A stretch of DNA of 64,000 nucleotides from NCBI GenBank assembly GCA_022606425.2, contig JAHDVF020000016.1, positions 2,882,501 to 2,946,500 of the forward strand. The letters run 5' to 3'. Source of the stretch: Lepidostoma basale. Lineage: Eukaryota > Arthropoda > Insecta > Trichoptera > Lepidostomatidae. Below the pieces are notes generated by a model. It was not told the origin of the DNA, made no database searches, and saw only the letters and a list, made by a program, of their open reading frames with translations. Shown here piece by piece: positions 1 through 11,891 of the stretch (position 1 is the first letter of the stretch; each line of letters starts with the position of its first letter). A program made the translations under genes and the position numbers.

Positions 1-1740
1 TGATGGGTGTTTCAAATACAAAAAAATAGTACGAGAATTAGAATTAAAAATATTTTTTGTTAAAAAAAGTAAATGTTACCCTTTTAAATTGAAATTATAT
101 TACCCACATGCATTTTTTGCGGGTTCAACGATACAAAACACCGAATCAAATCAACATTGTAAATAATCAATAACTTATAAAATTGATTCAGTATTATCAC
201 GTATTCGCATCATTAAGGAATGTGTACATTATACCTGTATTATTATAAGTACAGTATACTGGTAGCGTAACACGGTTCCTGCGTTGAAGTTTGGCAGGAA
301 TTAGAAGTATAGGAGGAGTTAGTTCTTCTTGTCGGGTATAATCACAATTAGATTTTAGAGTCCTAACTTGTTGGAAGCTCGTCTCTAATCTTGTTACCCG
401 TTATCACCTGTCACCGCGCGGGCCTTCTAATAATACACGCAATATTGGGTTCATAATAGTTTCAAGGCACTTGAAGCTAGACGTGCGTGCGATATGAATC
501 TGATCAATATATAGGTGAATTGTTTTTTTTTTGACACAACATAGTGCTAGTGCAAAACTGAAAATGATAAACGTAAATTAAGAACATGTAATATCGTTCA
601 ATTGTAATCCAATTGGGTTTAATACATTTTAAATTTGAATATAGTGTTGGGACGCAATTGGAGCGGTTAATTAAAGCATGGGACGTTTTTTGATACAGAG
701 CGCTCATTATTCGTAAAGAGGCAGGGATCGGCAAGCGGCGAAAAGGACAGGCACGAGAGTGGTGGTGGGTCTGTCAACTGTGGCTCAACGAGATAGCAAG
801 AAGCTCTACGCTTTCCTTCCGATGATTGACGATCTGGATGACACTCATAACTTTATTAATGATTGTCTGCTTCATACTTCCGAGAAACGAATTTCGGCGT
901 AAAACAGCGGCGATGGCGGATGCGGAAAGGCGATCGGAAATACAGAGCTGCATCTTGGAATTGGGAGTTTGGTAACGCCAGGATAATATCCGCTTTTGAT
1001 CCCTTCGTATTTTAGGCGGAGCATTGTCTTCTCTTTCGGCTACTTCCGCTTTTCAATGTTGACGACTATATAACTCCTGTGCGGTGATTCGGACAGCCGG
1101 TACCTAATGCGCGCCGTGGGGGGTAGTTCGGCCATGCTGTTCTCTCGCGAAAGCTTGGCGTGAGAGATGATTGGTGAAGGCGAGGTTTTCGGCCTCCAAT
1201 CCACATACGTATCAACGGTAATATTATTGAAATATATATACAAATACCGAAATTTTGTTAAAAAAAAAGTAAATATTTTAAGTGCAACATTAAAATAAAT
1301 ATTACATTATTTATGAAGTAACTTCTTTCATTACTCAGGAACATCTTTAAGTAAATTATCAAAATATTACAAAAGTTCACATTTTCCAACCGTGTTGATA
1401 ATTTAGTTAGAAAATAAGACCCGTGTTTCTGAAAGATTTTCATCTTTTTAACATTCTAAAAAAGCTCGAAAGCATTGTAATGTAAATGTAATATGTGTCG
1501 TATTATGAGGAACAGACGTTGACTTGAACAAAAGGGTCATTCCCGGGGGAAGGCAAAATAAACGACGTAACACGAGTGTCATCCTGAGGCGAGATTTTGG
1601 GAAATACCCAAAGTGGAGTACGCCTCACCTCAGTGAGCACGTATTTGGATATAAAATTTCCTCACCCAAATTGTGGATTGTTTAAGTATACAACTATAGT
1701 AATACAGCTCATCTACTATGCAATCATGAGATCCTTGTTT
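1..1740. other. Gene-free AT-rich left edge with a GC-richer block
   Basis: No coding region is recognised. Most of this stretch is AT-rich single-copy-looking DNA. About 720-1220 is clearly less AT-rich and contains a short open stretch on the + strand starting with an ATG near 822 (MIDDLDDTHNF), which runs into a stop within about 30 codons. It could be an old transposon or a promoter-like island. I cannot assign it. Confidence 0.4.
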
Positions 1741-1856
1741 GTCTGTTTGTTTGCAAAGTTTCTTCGCGCACACTACGGGTGTAAACGTGCGCTCAGCTTC
1801 AGAACAGTGTGGCAGTCCATTCTTTCTGCTTACCCCTTCAGTGAGACGACGTGACA
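1741..1856 (+). pseudogene. LINE ORF2 C-terminal relic (SAYPF-type 3' end)
   Basis: The + strand encodes RTVWQSILSAYPFSETT-stop, ending near 1851. This is the C-terminus of a reverse-transcriptase ORF of the same LINE lineage that recurs at 12440, 35030, 47035, 47860 and 53385, where a better copy (near 47890, minus strand) reads RSILSAYPFGETA-stop. Only the last few dozen codons survive, and the sequence upstream no longer matches. In an intact element this protein would carry out target-primed reverse transcription. This is a dead, severely 5'-truncated copy. Confidence 0.65.
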
Positions 1857-2339
1857 GTTGGTTGTGAACCGGCTGGAAGTTAAAAAATAAAATAACATTT
1901 ATGTGTGTTTATACTGTTTTTTTAAGATCACATAACAAATTAAGCGATGATTTTAATGTTTAAATTGAACGAAAAATTATTTTGGTGGTTCCATGTTTGA
2001 TATTTTATTAAAATTTTATTGACATTTTGTATTTAAATCTAAAAACACCGTCTGTCCAAAAGCCCGCTCGTGTTTTTAATGTTAAAAGCGCGTCACTATT
2101 AGTATTTAATTACATAAAAAAACGCAAATTAACCAATGCGATTTTTTATTAAGGACGCCAAGAAAGAACTAGGCACCTTCTGTCCCTGTCACCTCTCCAT
2201 TGTGTCCGCGTCTAACCCGCCTCGCCTCGTCCGTGACGGCGCACCCGGGACCCTCCCATTCCATTCCTAATTACATCCCCTTCGCAAAAATTCTCTTATC
2301 GATATTTTATAATTATCTATAATATTCAACGGAAGCTCG
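1857..2339. other. Intergenic or intronic DNA, no gene seen
   Basis: AT-rich DNA with a short GC-richer patch at about 2165-2280. No open reading frame, RNA gene or repeat boundary could be supported. Confidence 0.4.
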
Positions 2340-2590
2340 AGAAACGTCGCGGAGTTAGCAGTAGGCAAACAATTTATTATTTGTCTTTTTCTTTTTTATA
2401 TACTTTGCATACTACACTAACTAATAAAAAATAATTTAAATTAAATATCAGACATGTTTCGGACAACCCGGTCCTTCCTCAGTGATATTATAAAGATATT
2501 TCAAATATTATAAAATTGTTTATAATAGATGGCCCATCTTTATTTGTAGAATTTTTGTAGTTAGTATTCTCTTATAATAAATCATAATTA
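2340..2590 (-). mobile_element. Single-arm copy of the hammerhead-bearing repeat
   Basis: The block from the TATACTTTGCATAC-like stretch (near 2400) through the ACATGTTTCGGAC core to ATAAAATTGTTTATAA (near 2525) matches one arm of the palindromes at 24740-25078 and 59785-60080. Only one arm is present, followed by a diverged remnant. It contains an apparently intact hammerhead core at 2444-2489 on the minus strand. It is likely a non-autonomous derivative of a Penelope-like element or retrozyme. That parentage is inferred from the ribozyme type because no reverse transcriptase is linked to it. Confidence 0.6.
2444..2489 (-). ncRNA. Hammerhead ribozyme candidate, intact core (GUC site)
   Basis: Read on the minus strand: stem I 5' strand AAUAUCA, core CUGAGGA, one extra A, stem II GGAC/GUCC around a CGGGUU loop, core GAAA, short self-complementary stem III (A)CAUGU, cleavage-site C17 (triplet GUC), then UGAUAUU, which pairs with AAUAUCA over 7 bp. 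All conserved core positions are present. Stem III has no loop, so by analogy with the small hammerheads of Penelope-like elements it should cleave as a dimer or in tandem transcripts. Activity is inferred. Confidence 0.75.
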
Positions 2591-5500
2591 TTCGATTGAA
2601 AATTATCACGTCAGGGTTAAATGAAATGTTTAACACGCGTTAAAATAAACTGGTGTCGAATAAAACATTGTTTGCTTCAGATGTATAAAATGTTCTCTTT
2701 TAAATGTATAAAATGGCTTTAGTAATAATGGGTGAAAATCTACATTCTTCTTCCAAAATAATAAAAAATCAATGATTTTTGCTAAGCAATATAAAACTAT
2801 AGAATTAAGGGAATCAGTTTTTGTGTGTGTTTTTACAAATTAGATTGAGCAAAGAGGACGGAACATCCGTAGAACAACGGAACCATTGTTATAAGTCCAT
2901 CTCTGGTTGTAGTATGATATCTTATCTTCGACATGTTATTCGGAATCTGAGCTCAAAGCTTGAAAAAATATTTGCTTTCGGCTACGAACTTTCTTGGCAT
3001 CATCCCTTGTAACTTACTTAACAATATGGAGGTATTCCTTAGAAATTCTATTCCGGGAAAGCTAAATGAAATTTATTTATTTGAGCACATCGCAAACACA
3101 CGGAGACTGCTACTTCAATTAACACACTTCCCTCGGATAGGTTAATACAATTATTCGCCGAGAGACCGTTCCCTTCGTGTATTTTAAGATAATTAAAAAA
3201 TTGTTTTAAAATATTCATTTAGTTTTAGTTCCACTTGTTTTTTTTAGTTTCATGTCGTTTTGGCAGGTCATTGCCTCTATCTTTCCTCTTGCCATATTAA
3301 CCCATCTTATAATAATAAAATAAGTTAGATGATATGAAATGGATACTGTAAAAAGCTATGTGTTAAAACTTAGTACTTGATTACATATATGCAGTATGTG
3401 ACCTGCGCCTGACGTAGTCAACACAGATCAAAACGTTTTGAGTATCAATGTCAACTATGAAGGGTTCTTAATACCTTAATACCCTTCAGGTCTTTCGGGG
3501 AGAAGATTATTCCAGACTGAATGGCCGGCTACAGCGCAAAATTCGGTCACCTAATTTGTGCGAGGACAGCGTTTCTGCTCAGATAATCTGCTCATCGTAA
3601 AGACATTCACATTAAAGTTCTCGGTAGTGCGAAGTTCCCATGAGCTGGTTCCATTTTATGCAAAGGTAAGCAGAATAAAAATAAACCAATAACGGGTAAC
3701 ATCTTCAGCAAGAGGGTTTCTGTTCACTGAGCGATTTACTTCTGACAAGTGTCACCTCAAATATTTACCAGGCCATTGAGTTTTAATTAGTTATCGAATA
3801 CGTAATAAATATAATAAAATAAAATTCCAGGCGCGCGGTTCTAGACTCGAGGATCTTAGCGGCGGCGGCGGCCAGACCATCATCCGGGGAAACGTGGACT
3901 AATCGGACACTCGATTTGGAAAATATCTCAATGGTCTTAACAAGCATACTGTGTTATGTTTAATGCGCATAATGCTTTTTTATTATTAAAGACGATAAAA
4001 TATTTATATTGGTTTATCGCATTAAAATGAAGACGTTTTGTAAGTATTTATCAACTATCAAAGTTAACAGACTGTACCAGAAAAATCAGTGCAACATAAT
4101 TGTTAAAAGCTATTATTCGTTCGCAATCGTTCTCATATTTGTGATATATCTACCTCGTTCATCTGTACTTGTGTATATTTGCCCTATCCCTCTCGTATTG
4201 AACGCAGAAAGATGCATAAAATCCTTAATCATTTTCTCCCCAAGTAAAATATTACGATAGGCTTTTTATTTTTTTCTAAAAGGAAAATTCACGTTTAGAT
4301 TGTGAATAAATGATTCTTAAGTCAAAGTTCCTAGCTGCCACGAAACTTACGCCTTTAGAAAATAAAAATGACCAAATAGTGCTCTTTGTTTTATTGGATA
4401 AAGGTGACCTTTGATGAAGACGGCGGAAAGCTTAACTAGGATCAAGAGTTAACTCATAATATTTTTTTTCATTGATTTGAGGCTTTGTCTTGCTGCTGTG
4501 TGTGAATTTATTAAACACTTCAAGAATTACGCGGTTAAAAGTACTGTAATTTTGTATGCATGATTTATCTTTCAAATAATAAAACGTATTCCATAAACGT
4601 ATCGTTCATTTATAAATGTATTAGTAGAAAATCTATCGGCTTTTAACCTTGGAAAAGAAGGCGCAAACCTGAAACAATGGCCCTGTACTTCATAAAGGAG
4701 CAAGCGAGTCTGGGAATCATAATTATTATTTATGAAACAGGCTAGGGCCTGGGGGAGAAATGAAATTACTAGAAGTCAAAATTGAAAAAACGCAGTAAAG
4801 TTAAGTTCGGAGAGACTTAAAAAATCAATAAACGTTTTTGAGCATGCGGCACATTATCTTGCTGGCGGGTTAGAGGAAGGTAATGTATTTATTTATTTTA
4901 ACAATATAAACTTTAATTAACTGATATATTTTGACCAGTTAGTAAAAATACTGCAAAGGAGCAAGTGACAAATGTGGGTATAATCATCCCATAGTATATG
5001 TTTTTTTGACAACGTCGAGCAAATTTTTTGATACACATTAATACGGCTATTTAAAACTTTTCGTTCAATATTTTTCATTACAATTTGGTTTCAATGTTGC
5101 AATGAAAATATATCGATAATTCTTTAACCTCTACATAGTAGTTTTGAGAATAAAATTTATCTCTTTCATTGATATTAGAGTAAAAAAAAACACGAAACAT
5201 TGCTCTAATTCTTAAGACTGGCATCTTGTGAAAATCCCATAGGGTATGAGATGGACATATATGGGACAAAAAACAAGATTTGGCCATGGGCACACAGATT
5301 TTTGTACGTACATAAAATATAATAAAAAAATATTTATTTGAAATCTAATAATCATGAAAAGATGATAGAGTTTTAACCGATTTTAATAAATGTGTTCTCG
5401 AGAAAAATCACAAATAAATTTTGAAAAGGATTTCAAATAATTTAAACCTCATTTAAGAATTTTGAGTTTGAATGAAATATCTATATATTTATTTTTAAAA

Positions 5501-8456
5501 CAGGCGTATTCAGAAATAAAAGTTAAAAACTTTTTTATAATCAAATAATAATCGTCCACAAAGGGGTCACAGATTGTTTAATCTTCCAGGATGCAGTACC
5601 AACCTGCCACTGGTTAAGCCGATACGCAGAGCAATATCTTTGCTAAGCCGTTTCATTTTAGAGGTCGAATTATTTGTTGATAGTTTGGTTAACTGGAGGG
5701 AAGCTCTGTTTGGGAAACTTTGTTTGTTAAAGTTGTAAATTCATTTTATTCATTTCTCACGAATCTCATGTTTTTTTATCACTCCCTGTATTATATTAAT
5801 CATAAATTATATGTGATCATTTTTGTTCATAAAACTTGTATCTTTAGTGTATTAGGAAATGAAATTCCGCGATACTTTTGAAATATTTAAATAAATAAAT
5901 GAATTGAAATGATTACTTTTCTGAAATTTAGAACGTACCGCAACCGTATACCACACGTCCATTCGTTTTCTTTAGAAATACACGTTGAGTGAAAAGGGAA
6001 CTTCGAATTGGAACCATTTCCTGTTCATATGCGTTGAAAAGTTGTGGGCTCGCAATCATTTCCGTTTTCTTGTTCCTTCTCTGAGAGGTGCCTCTCCACT
6101 TCTCCCGCAAGCCGCTACTCACCCCTTCCTCCTCCCAGGACTCCTTACGAGCTTAGCGCAGTCGTTCAGTTCGGAAGTAAAACAAATCGGTACTTTGTTA
6201 TTTAAAATGAACATAAACTCAGGCTTACACAAGGAAAACTATGATCATTCTCATAATTTATTTTGTGAACGCAGAGGTGTCCTAACTCCGACGAAGTCTT
6301 AATTAATCTTTATTAATTTATTAGAAACAGTTTTTTCTTCAAAAAAATTAATAAGATAATGAACGATCTGTAACTAGAAAAAAAAATAGAAAAAAAATCT
6401 TATCAAAACCTCGTTTGTCCAATTCAATTTTAAATATTGATTACCAATTTTATATTCATCAAAATATGTCTCTTTACTATGTGATTCACATTTCATTTGA
6501 ATATAAAACGACTTTGGGGAATCTTTATTGACGATGTTTCAATGGGCTCGTTTGTATCGAATTTGGCACCTTTAACTTTATCTCGCGTAATTATCTTTCA
6601 CGTTGCTTAACTGATCTCCATTATATTCACACCAGTTTACTTTGAGATTCATTTTCCTTCAATATATTTCCTCAGTAGCAATACAAGTTAGATTTTTATT
6701 TAATATTTCCAATTCTGTATTGCACAATAAATGTATTATTATTTTAGAAATTTCTTAATTTTATTTACAGGAATTCAAGTGGATTCGGTGAGAGAGTTGT
6801 CAAGAACCAATTAAAAAAACTTTTATTTCGTAAATTGATAAAACTATGGGTTCAACGAAATCAACCTCGTCTGAAAAATAGAAATGGAGCGATTTTCTCT
6901 TTTTGGTTTGTTTTAATTCGTTTTCTACTTTTCCAATGGCGAGCGAAAGCCAATAACAAAATAATGTATTGTAACAAACTTGAAGATACGCTCTCGATTG
7001 TTTGGGTTAAACATGTTATACATATGTTGGCCGCCGTGGGAGGAGGACGCTGAACCGACAGCTTTACGTTTATTGGGGATCATCAGTAGTGAGCTTAATA
7101 ATAAACTGAATGATTCTCAGAGTGGCGGTCCTCCGGCTAGCGCAGCGGTGCGCGGGCTGAGCAGATGATGTAAAACATCTCCCTAATATTGAAAGAAAAT
7201 ACACACAAAATTAACAAGAGTTTACATCAATTGATATTTAAAAAATAAATATTATTAAAATAAATATTAATTTTACAACTGTCATTATTTTTTTTGAAAT
7301 GTGTCATAATTCCTAATTTATTGAAAAAATACCTATTAAAATCCATAACAATTATATCTTTTTACCGAAACATCATTTGTATCTCATATTAAATAATCAT
7401 AAACGTTTGTCTACTTAAGAAGAATAAAATCTTAACAGGTCTGTCAAATATCATTTTTGACATAATTTTGAGGTTGGAAATCTATAATAAAAACGTCGTT
7501 TTAATTATCTTTCTAAATAGTAATTTGCATTTGCGAATCACAGTCATTGTTTATATCGAATACATTATAGTCACTGTTTCAATATGGTTCTAATGAGGCA
7601 AAATAAGCCAAACCCTTAACAGTAGATATTATATAAATCAGATATTTATAAAATACTATTTAATATTTGTTTAGAGTTTTGTACCATTGCCCAAGAGATC
7701 GTGAATAAGGAAAATAAAATATATCATAGTAAGCTTTAATCTCATATCTATAGTTTATGATTATTGTTCAAAACTCCTTACATACTTATAGAACTTACGT
7801 TCACAGATTATAGTTCTAATATAAATATATTTAAAACACTCTTACATAGTTAACCAGAGTTAGCAGGCAGGTAGGGATATTTGTTTTCCTTCCCGCAACC
7901 TAGACTGGCGCTTGAATTAACAATAGTGGAATAAATAATTTATGCGAGTATATGAGAGGAATAAGATTTTAACGTAAACCATTAAAAATGGAAGGCAAAT
8001 TACTGGAAGACAGTTGCTTCCAGACAAACAACTTTAAATGCTAGTACAGAAAACGACTTCTCATCTTAGCGCTCGAAAAGCGGAGAGACGGATCTAGAAA
8101 CAACTAAAGAATATCTCCATCTGTATTCGTTTGTAGGTAATGGCGATTCTGTCGATCGACTGAACAATAATTGAAATCAAATTCTTTTTATTAGCGAGAC
8201 TTTAATAGAATCAGACGCATACTAATAATGTTTTGTTCTTTTACATTAAGAATAGAATGTCCAATACTTTATTGAAATTTAAAGCAGAAGTTCTACTTTA
8301 CTTTTTTGTTTTGTTTTTAATTTTGATGTATGAGTGAAATAATTCTTCAATCTCTTCCATTGATAACCAATAAATTATTTAATCGAATGTTAGGCCTTAG
8401 AAATAGATTTCCTGCTGCTTAAGCTAGGTAATCTTATTTGAATGATTATCTCATAA
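2591..8456. other. Long gene-free AT-rich stretch
   Basis: No gene, recognisable transposon terminus or RNA is supported in this stretch. Open frames such as 5985-6302 (+) and 5928-6122 (-) overlap on opposite strands, have no recognisable motif and look like chance. A short GGC-repeat run lies at about 3858-3870. A GC-richer patch at 7030-7170 has no identified function. Confidence 0.45.
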
Positions 8457-8458
8457 TA

Positions 8459-8489
8459 TTAGGTCCTTACATATGAAATTGGCGTTTTG
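8459..8489. repeat. mariner left terminal inverted repeat
   Basis: 31 bp, complementary to 10369-10399 with a single mismatch (GGTCC against GGTTC). It directly abuts the TA at 8457-8458. Confidence 0.93.
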
Positions 8490-9400
8490 TATGGGAGGAA
8501 CATAAAGTTGATTTTTTTTAAATATAATATATTTATTTAATCAAAGTATGTACCATTGCTATCTATGCACTTTTGCCATCTCATAGGTAGTTCATCGATC
8601 CCTTTACTAAAAAAAACATTCGGACGGGAATCAATAAAATCTTTGAAGTCGGTTTGGACTGCCCCATCGGAGTTGAATTTTTTCCCTTGCAAGAAGTTAT
8701 CCAAATTTCGAAAAAAATAGTAATCTGTTGGGACAAGGTCCGGAGAGTACGGTGGATGTCTTAGACATTCCAATTGAAGCTCTTCTAATTTGGTAGCCGT
8801 CTGTTGTGCAGTGTGTGGTCTAGCGTTATCATGAAGCAGCAGTGGCCTAGAGCGATTAACCAGCCTCGGTTGTTTAGCAGCTAGCTTTTCCATCGTGGTT
8901 TGCAGTTGCTGACAATAGACATCTGCCGTAATCGTCTGGCCAGATTTAAGAAAGCTGTAGTGAACGACACCAGCTCCACCAAACGCTCACAAGTAACTTT
9001 TTTGGAGTCAATTTTCGCTTGGGGCATGGTTTGGCTGGTTCGGCAGGGTTCAGCCATTGCGATGAGCGCTTCCGATTATCATACAGGATCCACTTTTCAT
9101 CACAGGTAATGATTCGATTCAAAATCCCTTCATTATTGTGCCGGTTGAGTAATGCAACGCAGCAGTCAACGCGCGTTTGTTGATTTGCTTCACTCAATTC
9201 GTGAGGTACCCACCTTTCAAGCTTTTTCACCTTCCCAATTTGCTTCAAGTGGATTAAAACAGTTTTATCACTAACACCGCAGCCTGCAGCTAACTCGGAT
9301 GTGGTTTGCGATGGATCCGCTTCCACAATAGCCTTCAATTCTTCATTATCAACTTTGGTCTCCGGCCGTCCACGGGGCTTGTTCTGCAGGTCGAAATTTC

Positions 9401-9412
9401 CATAACGAAAAC
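9401..9412. repeat. Target-site duplication, left copy
   Basis: CATAACGAAAAC, identical to 10060-10071. It brackets the LINE and lies in mariner coding sequence. Confidence 0.9.
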
Positions 9413-10059
9413 TTCTTCTTCTTCTTCTTCCCTTTTTGTAGACTCAGGAGTCTGTTATTTCAGGCGGGTCCTCTTGAGATGCTGAACTCCAGCTTTCTCT
9501 CCACCGTTTCGGGGGTCTTCCTGGTCGGCGTTGTCCGTTTGGCGTTCCATGGAGAGCTATGTGTGGTATTCTATTTGAGCTCATCCTTTCTACGTGTTCA
9601 TGCCAGTATCGCCGTCTTTGACGTCCCCATCTGACCACATCTTCGACCTCGCAGATTTCTCGGATTGCTGTATTCCTAACTCGATCACGTAGGGTCTTGC
9701 CAGCTATAGCGCGGAGCGTTTTCATCTCGGTTGTCCTGAGCATGCTTTTTGTCTTGACAGTATCTGCCCTCGATTCAATGCCATATGTGAGGATTGGTCG
9801 CACACAGGTCTTGTAGATGCGTACCTTGCTGTCAGTCCTCATGTCCCTGTTTCTCCATATGACATCTTCAGGCAGCCTGCAACTGCTGCAGCCCTATCCA
9901 CCTGTGACCTTACTTCTCTGGGGAGGTCATTAGAGCTGGTTACTTCGCTTCCGAGATATCTGAATAGGTCCACCTGTTCGATTTCCTCCTGGCGTACGGA
10001 GACTTCGCATCTCAGTTGATTTCTTGCGAATGTCATACACTTCGTTTTTGGGCTTCGTT
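9413..10059 (-). mobile_element. 5'-truncated LINE inserted in the mariner
   Basis: A non-LTR retrotransposon fragment is flanked by a perfect 12-bp target-site duplication, CATAACGAAAAC, at 9401-9412 and 10060-10071. On the minus strand it begins 5'-truncated at 10059 and ends in a (GAA)n tail at 9413-9430. Truncation at the 5' end, a simple-repeat 3' tail and a long target duplication together identify target-primed reverse transcription. It encodes the C-terminal part of a reverse transcriptase. The GAA-tailed copies at 36587 and 63390 belong to the same lineage by protein similarity. Confidence 0.93.
9444..10059 (-). pseudogene. LINE reverse transcriptase C-terminal region
   Basis: Two overlapping minus-strand frames encode the end of a LINE ORF2. 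9839-10059 contains CMTFARNQLRCEVSV and VDLFRYLGSEV, matching the K-x-(M/F) and FKYLGS segments downstream of the RT catalytic motifs. 9444-9842 contains IYKTCVRPILTYGIE, typical of the RT thumb region, then a basic RWGRQRRRYWHEHVERM segment and GRPPKRWRE near the C-terminus. A single frameshift near 9870 separates the two. The catalytic YADD region is absent because of 5' truncation, so no enzyme can be made. Clade (RTE or CR1/Jockey-like) is not decided here. Confidence 0.85.
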
Positions 10060-10071
10060 CATAACGAAAAC
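10060..10071. repeat. Target-site duplication, right copy
   Basis: Identical 12 bp to 9401-9412. This is the original mariner sequence at codon ~50 of the transposase. Confidence 0.9.
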
Positions 10072-10368
10072 GTTGGAACCAAAAACGCACTGTGTTTTCT
10101 TTTGCGGCACCGTCACCATACACATCATTAATCCTTCGAGCCGTTTCTGCAGCATTGGTGCCACGGTGGAACTCGTACTTGTAAATAACGCGATATTTCA
10201 AGTTTTCCATTTTGTAAACTGAGTGACGCAAAGAAAAAAAACAATTGAGGAAAAAACAAATGAATTATAATTTTCGAAACATAAATACTTGAGTAAATAG
10301 TTGTATAAATTTGAATTTGGAATTCCTAACCAATGAGAAGATATTTGAGATCAAAGTTGCCAGTACGG

Positions 10369-10399
10369 CAAAACGCCAATTTCATATGTAAGAACCTAA
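10369..10399. repeat. mariner right terminal inverted repeat
   Basis: Reverse complement of 8459-8489 with one mismatch. It is followed by TA at 10400-10401. Confidence 0.93.
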
Positions 10400-10401
10400 T
10401 A

Positions 10402-11329
10402 TATAAAAAAAATAAAAATTATAGAGCGCTATTTTTACATACAATGGCATTGACACAATTATATATTCAATATACGTTATTTTTGGTTGAAATTGGTAAT
10501 AATCAATTTATTTCGATTCTACAGATTAAAAAGTAATCAATAGTGTTGATAGATGTTAACCATTTAAGATAGTGGTGCCCAATAAAAAATTATTTTGGAA
10601 ATTTTATAGGTATGTCTAATTAATATTATATAATTATAATAGTGATAAAGATAGCGATAGTAGGTAAGAGTAATAGAGATACAAGTAGATATATAATGCA
10701 CTTAAAGTCAATCTATAACATGACGAAGAGCGTTAAAAGAAGTATCGTAATTATCATCGCAATGATACAATTTTTATTAAACACAAATGAGATACGAGTA
10801 TATCAAACAAAATACATTAAATCTACTCAAATGGACACAAAACTGTTAACAAAAATATAATATCGATATGAAACTAAGAAATAGGGTATCTCAGACGGAT
10901 CCCAAATACATCGAAGTCAGTGAGGCAGTACATTATATATTTTTTATGAACACTGCCTCGCTGACACTAAAAGTTTCCAAATCAGAGACGATTAAATTCA
11001 ACGTCCGAATTGCTCATAATACTGTCATCACCAGCTGAGAACAATTGATGTGTCGGCGCTGCCGCAGGTAACCATCAGAAACAAAAAGACCCATTTGTTC
11101 CAGAACACAGAGGTTCTCAACAGAGCCTCGAATCAGCTTGATAAAATATTTATGTGTACTTAAAATATATTATTTGTATCCTAGCGGTTTTTGACTTACG
11201 TTTTATTTATATTTCAAATTATGTCGCGATTTCCGTTCGTAGTTACAAATTCAATAGCGTTTGTTTATTTATTTCCGCTGTATAATAAATGAATGTATAG
11301 AAAAGTTTTCGGTAGTCGGTAAATCTGAA
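10402..11329. other. AT-rich DNA without genes
   Basis: No coding region is supported. The only structured item noticed is the hairpin at 10917-10964 (separate entry). Short open frames at 10333-10536 and 10642-10860 are low-complexity and unrecognised. Confidence 0.4.
10917..10964. repeat. Imperfect hairpin, 13-17 bp stem
   Basis: TCAGTGAGGCAGT (10917-10929) pairs with ACTGCCTCGCTGA (10952-10964) with one G-T position. The stem can extend inward (ACAT with ATG, small bulge), leaving a T-rich loop of about 12 nt. It is too short for a typical animal pre-miRNA. It could be a mini inverted repeat or a folded RNA element. Confidence 0.5.
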
Positions 11330-11490
11330 CCACGAAGAGCGAAGTGCGTCAACGCCTGTAGCACCGGAGGAGCTCGTTCCGCCGCCGCGCGCTCTTGCCG
11401 CTGAGCGGTGCCGGGCGCCGCGCCGCCGTTGCCTAGGAGACGCCAGAGACGCTGTGCGCCGACGCTACGAACGACCCGTCCTTCACGAAA
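11330..11490. promoter_or_regulatory. GC- and CpG-rich island, candidate promoter or 5' exon
   Basis: This block is sharply more GC- and CpG-rich than its surroundings (CCGCCGCCGCGCGCTC, GGGCGCCGCGCCGCC). No long open frame is conserved through it. Its position upstream of the Nmdar2 exon makes an alternative promoter or untranslated exon possible, but that is inference. Confidence 0.35.
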
Positions 11491-11828
11491 CTAGAGCTGT
11501 ATCCTACCACCACTATTATTCAGCATATTAACATTGTTCTTACAATGAACAATTACCACAAAAACCCTTTATTTGTTTTTCAGGAAAATTTCAATGTTTA
11601 TATTATATTTATTTAATGAGTCTCGTATCATTGTCCTTGTGACTCAAACGAAGGTCGTTTTGTTCTTCTATTGAGGAGTGTAATATCGGTTGTCTTTTGT
11701 ATTGATGTTGCCAAGTATGGCTTAATCGGTCAATTAATATGAACTTTTTTCCCATCCAATATTAGAAATCACATTTTTCGTGCCAATCGTTCTCAGTGCG
11801 TGAATTAGTACTCGTATTGTACTCGAAC

Positions 11829-11891
11829 TGCGTGTATTCGTACTCGTACTGCGTGTATTTGTACTCTTACTACGTTTATTCGTACTCGTCA
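11829..11891. repeat. 21-bp tandem repeat, three units
   Basis: Units TGCGTGTATTCGTACTCGTA(C), TGCGTGTATTTGTACTCTTA(C) and TACGTTTATTCGTACTCGTC(A) follow each other, preceded by a diverged unit beginning about 11797. This is a short minisatellite with no coding potential. Confidence 0.75.

Larger units (their letters stand above)
8537..10210 (-). pseudogene. mariner transposase (DD34D), broken
   Basis: This cut-and-paste transposase pseudogene runs on the minus strand from an ATG at 10210 (MENLKYRVIYKY) to a TAA at 8537. Residues 1-50 form the N-terminal helix-turn-helix part (ETARRINDVYG, ENTVRFWFQRF). The frame is then split by the LINE insertion and resumes at about 9400. The catalytic triad is visible: first Asp in ITCDEKW, second in LLLHDNARPH, third in YSPDLVPTDYYFF. 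There are 34 residues between the second and third Asp, which is the mariner signature. A small deletion (probably 2 nt) near 8970 shifts the frame between VSVWWS and the downstream AGVVHYSFLK. Without the LINE the reading length is about 338 codons, normal for mariner. The frame is otherwise well preserved, so inactivation is fairly recent. Confidence 0.93.
8459..10399 (-). mobile_element. mariner DNA transposon with nested LINE insertion
   Basis: The element is bounded by 31-bp terminal inverted repeats (8459-8489 and 10369-10399, one mismatch) that start TTAGGTCCTTACATATGAAA. A TA dinucleotide lies directly outside each end (8457-8458 and 10400-10401), the mariner/Tc1 target duplication. 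Removing the LINE at 9413-10059 and one copy of its 12-bp target duplication leaves about 1.28 kb, the usual mariner length. It encodes one transposase on the minus strand (separate entry). The inverted repeats are nearly identical, so the insertion is not ancient. The copy cannot be autonomous because the ORF is both interrupted and frameshifted. Confidence 0.93.

Noticed and set aside
5928..6302. Opposed frames of 64 and 105 codons
   Set aside because: No recognisable motif, no promoter or splice signals, and both strands open; treated as chance.
10917..10964. let-7-like TGAGGCAGTA string considered as a microRNA
   Set aside because: The seed differs (GAGGCAG rather than GAGGUAG), the rest does not match, and the hairpin is too short. 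Kept only as a hairpin.
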